21,323 bases of DNA from Robiginitomaculum sp. GTDB taxonomy: Bacteria > Pseudomonadota > Alphaproteobacteria > Caulobacterales > Maricaulaceae. The position numbers and the translations under genes were made by a program. The DNA is taken from positions 1 to 21,323 of the forward strand of contig JAKITZ010000009.1 of the NCBI GenBank assembly GCA_021647805.1, in the 5' to 3' direction. Below are positions 15,161-21,323 of the stretch, piece after piece. The notes beneath the pieces are model-generated. The model was not told where the DNA came from, made no database searches, and saw nothing but the letters and a program-made list of their open reading frames with translations. Position 1 is the first letter of the stretch. Every line of letters starts with the position of its first letter.

Positions 15161-15188
15161 ATATGGGAATAAAAATACAAACCGCAAG
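15161..15188 (-). promoter_or_regulatory. RpoH (sigma-32) type promoter of dnaK
   Basis: On the minus strand CTTGCG (15188-15183) is followed after 15 bases by CCCATAT (15167-15161). This closely fits the heat-shock consensus CTTGAA and CCCCATNT with its usual spacing. Transcription would start near 15154, giving a leader of about 100 bases before the dnaK ATG. Confidence 0.75.
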
Positions 15189-15224
15189 GTTTTTACGGTA
15201 ATTTATCGGTTTTTTTCAAAATAT

Positions 15225-15238
15225 TCTGTGATCACAGA
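15225..15238. promoter_or_regulatory. perfect 14-bp palindrome upstream of dnaK
   Basis: TCTGTGATCACAGA is a perfect palindrome without a spacer. It lies about 37 bases upstream of the dnaK -35 box and 10 bases beyond the stop of the DUF6629-like gene. It could be an operator or activator site for dnaK, or a weak hairpin ending the upstream gene. The regulator is unknown; the CRP consensus has the same half-sites but six bases between them. Confidence 0.45.
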
Positions 15239-15248
15239 TAAAACAAAA

Positions 15249-15935
15249 TTAGCTGAAAATTTTTGGACACTCACGACTGCATTTATTGCGGACGATAATA
15301 TAAATCAAATGCAAGGTTCCAAGTCCGGCCAACAGGCAGAAAAAAGAAATATACGCGTATGACAAAAATAATATTACAGTGGTAACAACCGCGATCAGGG
15401 TCAGGCCAAACAATCGAAGATGCTTATAGGTCGAGATCAATGGCGGTGTGATAATTAAAAACAGATAAATGGCATAGGTTATCTCTCGTGAAACAAAGTA
15501 ATCCAAAAACATTGTGCCTTCATAAGCAATCGATTTATTGTTAATTTGCACATTTACCCAATCGGGGTTGATAATATGCGGGACATATAAAACCAAACCA
15601 AAGATCAGACCGGCCAAAGCAAACAGCATAAGCGGTTTTTTGCGTTTGCTGTCCGGAGGTTCAAGGAAATAGATACTAAACGGGATCCATGTCGGCCACA
15701 TAAGCCATGAAAACAAAATAAACCCCATCGCCCCCCACCAAGTCATAGTCGGATCAACATGGTTTAACCCCATCCAGACATGACCCTCCATCAATTGTTG
15801 AATTCCGGCAAAAATCGGCATCATTGCCACCGGCAAATAGCATTTGTTAATTTTCCAAGCTTTGTAGGCGGCAAATACCCCGCCAGTAATTAACACACCA
15901 CCTGCAATAAAACTGATCGGTTCTGAAAAACACAT
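15249..15935 (-). CDS. DUF6629-like membrane protein
   Basis: A 228-residue protein with about six or seven hydrophobic helices. It opens MCFSEPISFIAGGVLITGG and carries IQQLMEGHVW near residues 44-53. The N-terminal MCFS and the Gln/Glu-Gly-Trp motif recall the DUF6629 family, whose function is unknown; this assignment is from memory of the motif. A GGGGGTG element lies six bases before the ATG. It reads toward dnaK, and no strong terminator lies between them. An in-frame start further upstream is not needed. Confidence 0.7.
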   Translation of the reverse strand: MCFSEPISFIAGGVLITGGVFAAYKAWKINKCYLPVAMMPIFAGIQQLMEGHVWMGLNHVDPTMTWWGAMGFILFSWLMWPTWIPFSIYFLEPPDSKRKKPLMLFALAGLIFGLVLYVPHIINPDWVNVQINNKSIAYEGTMFLDYFVSREITYAIYLFLIITPPLISTYKHLRLFGLTLIAVVTTVILFLSYAYISFFCLLAGLGTLHLIYIIVRNKCSRECPKIFS

Positions 15936-16157
15936 TTTTCACCCCCTTTTTGAATTACTGCCCACTTATAAGCGGTAACAGAAATGCATTGTTGTTTAAT
16001 TCGTCAAGTTATGCGGCATTTCACAACTCTTCAACTGACAAAGTTTAAAGCACCTTAATTGATAGTTTGAAGAATCACGACTTCTTGCCGCATCAGGCTT
16101 TTATCAAATAACAGCCAACCCCATTTGTTTAATATACCAAAATTGATGGAGGGTATT

Positions 16158-16520
16158 ATGATCGAAGTTTTACAAAAAACAGATGAAAAGGTTTTAGCTT
16201 TTAAGGTCAGCGAGAAACTGACAGCAGAGGACTATGAAAATGTTTTGATGCCAAAAATTGATGAACGGATTAAGCATGGTGGCAAAGTTCGCTTGCTTTT
16301 GGAGTGGGGTGAGGATTTTGAAGGTTGGAAAACCAAAGCCATAATTGATGATGCCAAGCTTTGTTTTGCGCACTGGAACCATTTTGAGCGCTGGGCATTG
16401 GTTGGTGCGCCAAAATGGGTTGGTATCTCGGCCAAACTGTTCGATAAGCTATCTAAGGGTAAAGTTAAGTTATTTGAAGCTGGTGAAATTGATCAGGCAT
16501 TTGCTTGGGCAAGTGCCTGA
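16158..16520 (+). CDS. SpoIIAA/STAS-like protein
   Basis: A 120-residue soluble protein matching the SpoIIAA-like (STAS-fold) family of small proteobacterial proteins. It has the expected order: a strand-rich start (MIEVLQKTDEKVLAFKVSEK), the acidic turn LTAEDYENVLMPKIDE, a central LLLEWGEDFEGW, and a C-terminal DQAFAWASA. Members resemble anti-sigma-factor antagonists but mostly have no known partner. The start is ATG 16158, because GGAGGG sits four bases before it; an ATG at 16146 overlaps that ribosome binding site, and 16125 is further off. The gene is divergent from the DUF6629-like gene across 222 bases and convergent with mmsA. Its last ten codons form one side of a terminator hairpin. 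Confidence 0.85.
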   Translation: MIEVLQKTDEKVLAFKVSEKLTAEDYENVLMPKIDERIKHGGKVRLLLEWGEDFEGWKTKAIIDDAKLCFAHWNHFERWALVGAPKWVGISAKLFDKLSKGKVKLFEAGEIDQAFAWASA

Positions 16521-16530
16521 TCTTGGCATT
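16491..16530 (+). terminator. terminator hairpin containing the SpoIIAA-like stop codon
   Basis: Bases 16491-16504 and 16509-16522 form a 14-bp stem (one T-G pair) with a TTGG loop. It begins GATCAGGCA and ends TGCCTGATC. The TGA stop (16518-16520) lies inside the right arm. TTGGCATTTTC follows on the plus strand. It sits between convergent genes and may work in both directions. Confidence 0.7.
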
Positions 16531-16537
16531 TTCTGCC

Positions 16538-18037
16538 CTATTGCATTATTGGAATGATGAAGCTTTGATCTTCAACCGCGCCACTTGGCCATCTTGAGGT
16601 TACGGTTTTGATCTTTGTCCAAAAGCGAACACCTTCGGGGCCATGCTGGTTGGTATCGGCAAATGCTGAACGCTTCCAACCACCAAAAGTGTGATAGCTT
16701 ACCGGTACCGGTATCGGCACATTAATTCCAACCATTCCTACTTGTACTTTCGAGACAAATTCCCGTGCTGCCAAACCGGAACGGGTAAACAAGGCCACAC
16801 CATTTCCATATTGATGGTTGGAGGCCAAAGCCGCCGCCTCTTCCAAACTATCCGCGCGCACAATTTGTAAAACCGGACCGAAAATTTCTTCGTCATAGGA
16901 CTTCATACCGGGTTTGACGTGATCAAACAAAGACGGACCAACAAAAAAGCCACCCTCGTGTCCCGGCAGAACAAACCCACGACCATCTACCAATAATTTA
17001 CCGCCTTCTTGTTCGCAAATATCGATATAGTTCTCAATGCGAGCTTTGTGTTCGGCGCTAACCACCGGCCCGTAATGAACGTCCGGGTCAGTTGAAATAC
17101 CAAGCCGTAGTTTTTTAATTTCTGGTACAATGCGCGCGATAAATTCGTTCGCAGTATCTTCACCAACCGGAACCGCCACTGGCAAAGCCATGCACCGCTC
17201 GCCAGCCGAGCCAAATGCCGCGCCAAGAAAATCTGCCACCACCTGATCCATATCGGCATCTGGCATAATAATACCGTGGTTTTTGGCTCCGGCCATTGCT
17301 TGCACCCGTTTGCCATTTTGCGCCGCAGTTACCGACACATATTGGGCAATATCTGACGAACCAACAAAGCTAACTGCTTTTACGCTTGGGTGAGCAATAA
17401 GCGCATCAACCGCCTGTTTATCGCCATGAATTACGTTTAGAACCCCGACAGGTGCGCCGGCTTCCATAAACAATTCTGCCAAGCGAACAGGAACTGACGG
17501 GTCTTTCTCTGACGGCTTCAACACAAAAGTATTGCCGCAAGCAATTGCCACTCCGAACATCCACATTGGAATCATGGCTGGAAAATTAAACGGGGTGATA
17601 CCAACGCAAACACCCAAAGGCTGGCGCATGGAATAAACATCAATGCCGGGGCCGGCTCCTTCGGTAAACTCGCCTTTTTGTAAGTGTGGAATACCACAGG
17701 CAAATTCAATTACTTCCATACCACGCAACACATCACCCTTGCTGTCGGCAACGACTTTACCATGTTCAGATGACAATAATTGCGCCAACTCATCCATATT
17801 TTCTTCGAGCAGAGCCTTAAACCTGAACATCACCCGCGCTCGTTTTTGCGGGTTCATTGCTGACCATGCCGGAAAGGCTGCTTCGGCAGCAGCCACCGCC
17901 GCATCTACTTCGGAATTATTGGCCAATGGTGTTGTTGCTTGTACCGCGCCGGTATTTGGATCAAATACATTGGAAAACCGCTCGGAGGCTCCGGCAATTG
18001 CTTGGCCATTGATGAAGTGATCTATATTTCTAGTCAT
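16538..18037 (-). CDS. mmsA: CoA-acylating methylmalonate-semialdehyde dehydrogenase
   Basis: A 499-residue aldehyde dehydrogenase (ALDH6-like). It oxidises methylmalonate or malonate semialdehyde with CoA and NAD+ to propionyl-CoA or acetyl-CoA in valine, inositol or pyrimidine breakdown. The family-specific MAGAKNHGIIMPDADM (248-263) replaces the general-base Glu motif of ordinary aldehyde dehydrogenases. The catalytic Cys282 lies in GSAGERCMALPVA, and ITPFNFPAMIPMWM (147-160) carries the conserved Asn. Its C-terminus, KTVTSRWPSG and after, is typical. The start is ATG 18037, with AAGGA seven bases before it; eleven more upstream codons are open but unsupported. No dedicated catabolic partner genes are adjacent, so the pathway it serves is not shown. 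Confidence 0.94.
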   Translation of the reverse strand: MTRNIDHFINGQAIAGASERFSNVFDPNTGAVQATTPLANNSEVDAAVAAAEAAFPAWSAMNPQKRARVMFRFKALLEENMDELAQLLSSEHGKVVADSKGDVLRGMEVIEFACGIPHLQKGEFTEGAGPGIDVYSMRQPLGVCVGITPFNFPAMIPMWMFGVAIACGNTFVLKPSEKDPSVPVRLAELFMEAGAPVGVLNVIHGDKQAVDALIAHPSVKAVSFVGSSDIAQYVSVTAAQNGKRVQAMAGAKNHGIIMPDADMDQVVADFLGAAFGSAGERCMALPVAVPVGEDTANEFIARIVPEIKKLRLGISTDPDVHYGPVVSAEHKARIENYIDICEQEGGKLLVDGRGFVLPGHEGGFFVGPSLFDHVKPGMKSYDEEIFGPVLQIVRADSLEEAAALASNHQYGNGVALFTRSGLAAREFVSKVQVGMVGINVPIPVPVSYHTFGGWKRSAFADTNQHGPEGVRFWTKIKTVTSRWPSGAVEDQSFIIPIMQ

Positions 18038-18176
18038 CGTATTATCCTTAATGCTGAGGTCATTTGACAATAGGCAATATATTCATTCATGCAGATGATC
18101 AACACTTGCTGTTCTTATCCCTATTAGTCACATTATCAGAATTATAAGATGGGGTTGTTTTCATGCGACGCTAGGG

Positions 18177-18206
18177 AGATTGCGACCACTAAAGGTTTAG
18201 CAATCT
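18177..18206 (-). terminator. weak hairpin after ybdK
   Basis: AGATTGC (18177-18183) and GCAATCT (18200-18206) form a 7-bp stem, extendable by CTA/TAG with a bulge, 35 bases beyond the ybdK stop. There is no U-run. It may be a weak 3'-end structure in the 203-base gap before mmsA, in which I see nothing else firm. Confidence 0.3.
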
Positions 18207-18240
18207 TAGGTAAAAATGAAACGGAAATGCACTAGATTGG

Positions 18241-19377
18241 TTATATATCTAAACCAACGGCAGTTTGCTCGATAATTTGATCAACCACCAAACACAAAGC
18301 TTCGCGCTCATCAGCTCCGCCAGCAATGGCGGTATCAAACGTGCCTAATTGCTGAACGGATGATGAGCCGCGTTTGATTATGGTTCGGGCATGGTTAATT
18401 TCGGCAACGCAATTTAAAGCTTTTGCGTCCTCTTCGACCAGTGCAATTATTTCTTCGATCAGGTTTGAAAACGGCACCATTTTACCTTTGCCAAGGTCAA
18501 CTAAATTACCATTTACGCCGTGTCTTGCCGCTAAGAAACGGTTTTCCTGCACTAAAAGCTCCGGATAAATCCGCCACTTCATATTGTTTTGTTTCATTCG
18601 CGCTAAAAACCGCAATAAACATTGATACAAAGCGGCAATGGTTAAAGCATCTTCGAGCAATGGACAAACATCGGTGATGCGCATTTCAAGCGTTGGAAAC
18701 TTGGCACTAGGTCGTAAATCCCACCAAATTTTAGAAGCATCTTCAATCGCTCCGGCCTCAACCAGTGCTTCGGTCAAGCGTTCAAATTCACCCCAGCTTT
18801 GGAACTGATTTGGAATTCCATTACGCGGCATGCCGTCCCAAACGGTTGTTCTATATGACATCATGCCCATTTTACGCCCACCCCAAAACGGCGAAGAATT
18901 GGATAAAGCCAATAAATGCGGCAGGAAATAATTCATCTGATTCATCAGATCAATGCGCAAATCCTTATCCTCAATACCAGCATGAACATGCATGCCACAG
19001 ATCAACATACGGCGAATTACCCCGCCCATATCTTGATTTAGTTTGTCATATCTGGGCGCTCTGGTGTGGCGCTGTCCATACCAATTGGCAAACGGGTGAG
19101 TGGACGCCGCCATAAGCTCAAGCCCGTGCTTTTGAGCGTTTTTCTTGATACACGTCCGCAGAGCAGACAGATGAATTCGAGCCTCGGCAATAGAATTACA
19201 AACCGGCGTACCTATTTCAATTTGGCACTTTAGAAATTCCGGCGTTACCAGATCGCCAATTTCTGCTTTGCAATCGCTCATCAATTCCGGTGGAGGATCA
19301 GCAGCCAAGTCTCTGGTAACAGGATCTACCAACAGGTATTCTTCTTCAATGCCGATAGTTAGTGCCGGTAATGTCAT
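18241..19377 (-). CDS. YbdK-type carboxylate-amine ligase (glutamate-cysteine ligase family 2)
   Basis: A 378-residue ATP-dependent ligase of the EcoGCS2/YbdK family. Typical segments are LTIGIEEEYLLVDP (6-19), FLKCQIEIGTPV (48-59), the His-rich CGMHVHAG, and WWDLRPSAKFPTLEMRITDV. E. coli YbdK has only weak glutamate-cysteine ligase activity and its natural substrate is unsettled, so the reaction here should be taken as joining an amino group to a carboxylate, substrate unknown. The start is ATG 19377, with GGAGG five bases upstream; a TTG five codons earlier lies in that ribosome binding site. An N-formylglutamate amidohydrolase-family gene and a transporter lie upstream on the same strand, 297 bases away, with a repeat cluster between. 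Confidence 0.9.
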   Translation of the reverse strand: MTLPALTIGIEEEYLLVDPVTRDLAADPPPELMSDCKAEIGDLVTPEFLKCQIEIGTPVCNSIAEARIHLSALRTCIKKNAQKHGLELMAASTHPFANWYGQRHTRAPRYDKLNQDMGGVIRRMLICGMHVHAGIEDKDLRIDLMNQMNYFLPHLLALSNSSPFWGGRKMGMMSYRTTVWDGMPRNGIPNQFQSWGEFERLTEALVEAGAIEDASKIWWDLRPSAKFPTLEMRITDVCPLLEDALTIAALYQCLLRFLARMKQNNMKWRIYPELLVQENRFLAARHGVNGNLVDLGKGKMVPFSNLIEEIIALVEEDAKALNCVAEINHARTIIKRGSSSVQQLGTFDTAIAGGADEREALCLVVDQIIEQTAVGLDI

Positions 19378-19450
19378 TTGTTCCTCCCCCAAGGAAAATT
19401 TTTATTTACTATATCCAAAATACCTAACTCAACAAACGATTTCGTCCCAG

Positions 19451-19528
19451 TCACCTCAAACAGGTAAGTTTACTATTGTCCGTTACTTTATTCAAACAGG
19501 TGATTTTACCGATACAGGAAAGTTTCAT
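19451..19528. repeat. cluster of short repeats upstream of ybdK
   Basis: TCAAACAGGTAAGTTTAC (19456-19473) and TCAAACAGGTGATTTTAC (19492-19509) match at 16 of 18 bases and start 36 bases apart. A third, looser copy (GATACAGGAAAGTTTCAT, 19511-19528) adjoins the second, and an inverted CCTGTTTG lies at 19533. The first copy also forms an imperfect palindrome, TCACCT-CAAAC-AGGTAA (19451-19467). They occupy the promoter side of ybdK, so binding sites of a regulator are likely. The rest of the 19378-19674 gap shows no gene. Confidence 0.5.
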
Positions 19529-19674
19529 GTGTCCTGTTTGCTGCTCAGTACCCGTCCGGACAGGCGCGGAGCCAAAGCCCACGAAACCCTTCATCATCCA
19601 GTATCAAATTGGACAGTACCAATAAGGCTCTCTCTGAGCATTCTAGAAATACCGCTACTACCGTATATTTTTTG

Positions 19675-20436
19675 TTATTTAGCTATCAAACCCTGCAATG
19701 GCTCAAAAAGCAAATCCCGCCATTTATTTACATCATTATCAGTTAGCAATAAATCCTGTCGTACCTCTAATGTTATGTGTCGCAAACCCCTTGATCCTAC
19801 ATGGCGGTTGACCGAATAATTGTAGATTTTAGCAGAATACGGCTGATTATCACCAACAATTACCCCGGCTTTGCTTAAGCTCTGCATCATAATATCGGCA
19901 CTTTGTTGGTCATCACTCCAAAGCAAGCCAACTTCCCATGGCCGCTCTTGCTGGCTTTGGCGTAACTGTTTGCTAAAAGTATGAATCGAGATAATAAACG
20001 GATCTTGATGTAGGGTAGTTAAAGCGTCCAATTCATCAGATAATGTTTGATGATAAGGGTGAAAATAACTGTTCAACCGGTGTTCGATATCACTTTTTGC
20101 TAAGTTTTGATTACCTGGTACAGATATCCCATCGCTGGTTTCAACAATTAAGTCATCACGATCAATTCCACGGTTTGGATCAATAACAAGCCGCGAAAAA
20201 CCGCAAAACAACGCCCTTGCCTTAAGCTTAATCGCCAATACTTCACTTAAGGTTGCAGCCCCCGGATCATAAGCAATATGACCTGCAAGCAAACCCAAAG
20301 GCAAACCCAGCGAAGAAAGCTTCTCCGGGATTGTATTTACTGCATGATCACAAAAAAAGAACACCGGGCTTTTAGTGGCATCACCAATAATGCGGGAAGT
20401 TATAAGGTTGGACATTGGGCGCAATTTATACTCCAT
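19675..20436 (-). CDS. N-formylglutamate amidohydrolase family protein
   Basis: A 253-residue hydrolase of the N-formylglutamate amidohydrolase family. Recognisable segments are FFCDHAVNTIPE near the start, HIAYDPGA, CGFSRLVIDPNRG, ISIHTFS, and the C-terminal LEVRQDLL. These carry the Asp/His/Glu residues expected to bind zinc. Classic members release formate from N-formyl-L-glutamate in histidine degradation, but no hut genes are present. Proximity to a YbdK-type ligase suggests a different substrate, perhaps an amide made by that ligase; this is inference. It starts ten bases after the transporter stop, so the two form an operon. ATG 20436 has AGGG close by; ATG 20415 is possible but lacks a near ribosome binding site. 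Confidence 0.85.
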   Translation of the reverse strand: MEYKLRPMSNLITSRIIGDATKSPVFFFCDHAVNTIPEKLSSLGLPLGLLAGHIAYDPGAATLSEVLAIKLKARALFCGFSRLVIDPNRGIDRDDLIVETSDGISVPGNQNLAKSDIEHRLNSYFHPYHQTLSDELDALTTLHQDPFIISIHTFSKQLRQSQQERPWEVGLLWSDDQQSADIMMQSLSKAGVIVGDNQPYSAKIYNYSVNRHVGSRGLRHITLEVRQDLLLTDNDVNKWRDLLFEPLQGLIAK

Positions 20437-20446
20437 CGACCCTGTT

Positions 20447-21323
20447 TTAACTGTCTTGATTTACCAAACCCTCATTACGTTCTTCAGCATTCGCCCAGTC
20501 TTTGGGCAAGTTTTTGGCAGCAAAAAGAAAGCTGATAGCCGAAAAGACTAAAGAAACAGAAATAAATGTCATTGAGATACGGATCGCATGTACTTTTCCG
20601 TGCGCAGGCTCGAAAACATCGACGAGAATACCGACCAGTGTCGGGCCGCCGCCCAACGCAATTATATTAAGAATTAAAAAGAACAGCGCCGTCGACATCG
20701 CCCGCATATTAATTGGAGCCAAGGTCTGGGCGATAGCAAATGATGGGCCAAGATACATGCCGAGAAAAACAACAAATACACTAACGACGACCATATGCGC
20801 CCATACGGTTGGCACCCAAAAGGCAAGAACCGCCAAGGGTAGCGCGCATAAAACGGTTATCATCGGAATAAGTGCATAGGCACTGACATTGTTATTTTTC
20901 TTGGCGAAACGATCCGCCAAATACCCGCCAAACCATGTGCCAAAACCATAAGCAAACATGTTGATAAAACCTAAGACAAACATCATGCTCTTAAATCCAA
21001 CAGGATTTTCAGACTGGCCGTCAAATGGTAATAGATAGTCTATTTGCCATGTTGAAAACGCATAACCGGCAAATGAAGCGAAGGCGATCCCCAGACACAT
21101 CGCCCACCAAGACGGAATGCTCAATAAAGCCTTCAACGCTTCTTTAAATGGTGGCGAGGCCGGTGCATCGCTTGCTTTTTTGACTTCCTGTGCGCCGCGT
21201 TTAGGCTCGCGAATAACCAGCCGTACGATAACAGCAAGCCCCCCGCCGGCAATGCCGAGCCAAATTAGCCAATTACGCCAGTCAAAACTCGAGTCTGGAT
21301 TACCCAAAGCAAAACCAGCAACA
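20447..21323 (-). CDS. MFS transporter, C-terminal part (5' end outside the window)
   Basis: The frame remains open to the window edge, so this is the C-terminal 290 or so residues of a longer protein; the apparent first codon at 21307 is an internal TTG. About seven to eight hydrophobic helices are visible. A cytoplasmic loop (IREPKRG onward) corresponds to the usual centre between helices 6 and 7. GGYLADRFAKKNNN resembles the MFS signature loop of the second half, and GPSFAIAQTLAPINMRAMSTAL and ALGGGPTLVGIL follow. The pattern recalls Spinster-like major facilitator transporters common in alphaproteobacteria. The substrate is unknown. It lies upstream of the N-formylglutamate amidohydrolase-family gene in a tight operon. 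Confidence 0.85.
   Translation of the reverse strand, partial: VAGFALGNPDSSFDWRNWLIWLGIAGGGLAVIVRLVIREPKRGAQEVKKASDAPASPPFKEALKALLSIPSWWAMCLGIAFASFAGYAFSTWQIDYLLPFDGQSENPVGFKSMMFVLGFINMFAYGFGTWFGGYLADRFAKKNNNVSAYALIPMITVLCALPLAVLAFWVPTVWAHMVVVSVFVVFLGMYLGPSFAIAQTLAPINMRAMSTALFFLILNIIALGGGPTLVGILVDVFEPAHGKVHAIRISMTFISVSLVFSAISFLFAAKNLPKDWANAEERNEGLVNQDS

Noticed and set aside
15225..15238. CRP site
   Set aside because: The half-sites TGTGA and TCACA are present, but the six-base spacer of the CRP consensus is missing.
19268..19819. 183-codon plus-strand open frame across the gap before ybdK
   Set aside because: It overlaps the ends of two well-supported minus-strand genes, resembles no protein, and its internal repeats are explained by the DNA repeats.
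1..21323. CRISPR array, tRNA, rRNA, insertion sequence or prophage
   Set aside because: No regularly spaced repeats, tRNA-like cloverleaf, rRNA sequence, transposase or phage gene was recognised; a dedicated tRNA and repeat scan was not possible here.

Overview
The window looks like chromosomal DNA of an alphaproteobacterium, with base composition that appears AT-leaning by eye. The support is gene content and order: a heparinase II/III-like gene near rsmB, a DUF1674/SDHAF4-type gene divergent from rsmB, a dnaK-dnaJ pair followed by a DUF2339 gene and dapB, and a CoA-acylating methylmalonate-semialdehyde dehydrogenase. The order or family cannot be fixed from this sequence; a Caulobacterales/Maricaulales-like organism is a guess. 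No transposase, integrase, phage gene, CRISPR array, rRNA or tRNA was seen. This is mostly ordinary housekeeping DNA, and no clearly new multi-gene system is visible.

Layout. 34-3822 is on the minus strand: rsmB (16S rRNA m5C methyltransferase), a SlyB-like glycine-zipper lipoprotein, and a heparinase II/III-like protein. 3866-5683 is on the plus strand: a small SDHAF4-like succinate dehydrogenase assembly factor, an unrecognised secreted Cys/His/Gly-rich protein, and a small exported thermonuclease-family nuclease. The nuclease meets endonuclease III (nth, minus, probable TTG start) tail to tail with overlapping stop codons. Divergent from nth, 6439-8407 is a compact plus-strand run: an AraC-HTH/O6-alkylguanine-DNA methyltransferase fusion, a three-helix membrane protein, and glyoxalase I.

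8410-15050 is a long minus-strand block: dnaK, dnaJ, a very hydrophobic DUF2339 protein, and dapB. dnaK has a convincing heat-shock (RpoH-type) promoter. A hairpin plus U-tract lies between dnaK and dnaJ, directly in front of the dnaJ ribosome binding site, and probably sets their ratio. dapB overlaps the DUF2339 gene by four bases. Upstream of dnaK is a DUF6629-like membrane protein (minus), divergent from a SpoIIAA/STAS-like small protein (plus).

16538-21323 is again minus strand: an MFS transporter truncated by the window edge, then an N-formylglutamate amidohydrolase-family enzyme, a YbdK-type carboxylate-amine ligase, and mmsA. The ligase has a cluster of short repeats upstream. Several start codons were placed inside longer open frames because a good Shine-Dalgarno sequence lies there (lipoprotein, rsmB, dnaJ, dnaK, SpoIIAA-like, mmsA, ybdK).

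Most points worth a second look are regulatory: the dnaK leader and dnaK-dnaJ attenuator, a perfect 14-bp palindrome upstream of dnaK, a terminator hairpin that includes a stop codon, a repeat cluster before ybdK, and a possibly leaderless nuclease gene. The one protein that is truly unrecognised and unusual is the secreted Cys/His/Gly-rich product at 4168-5046.
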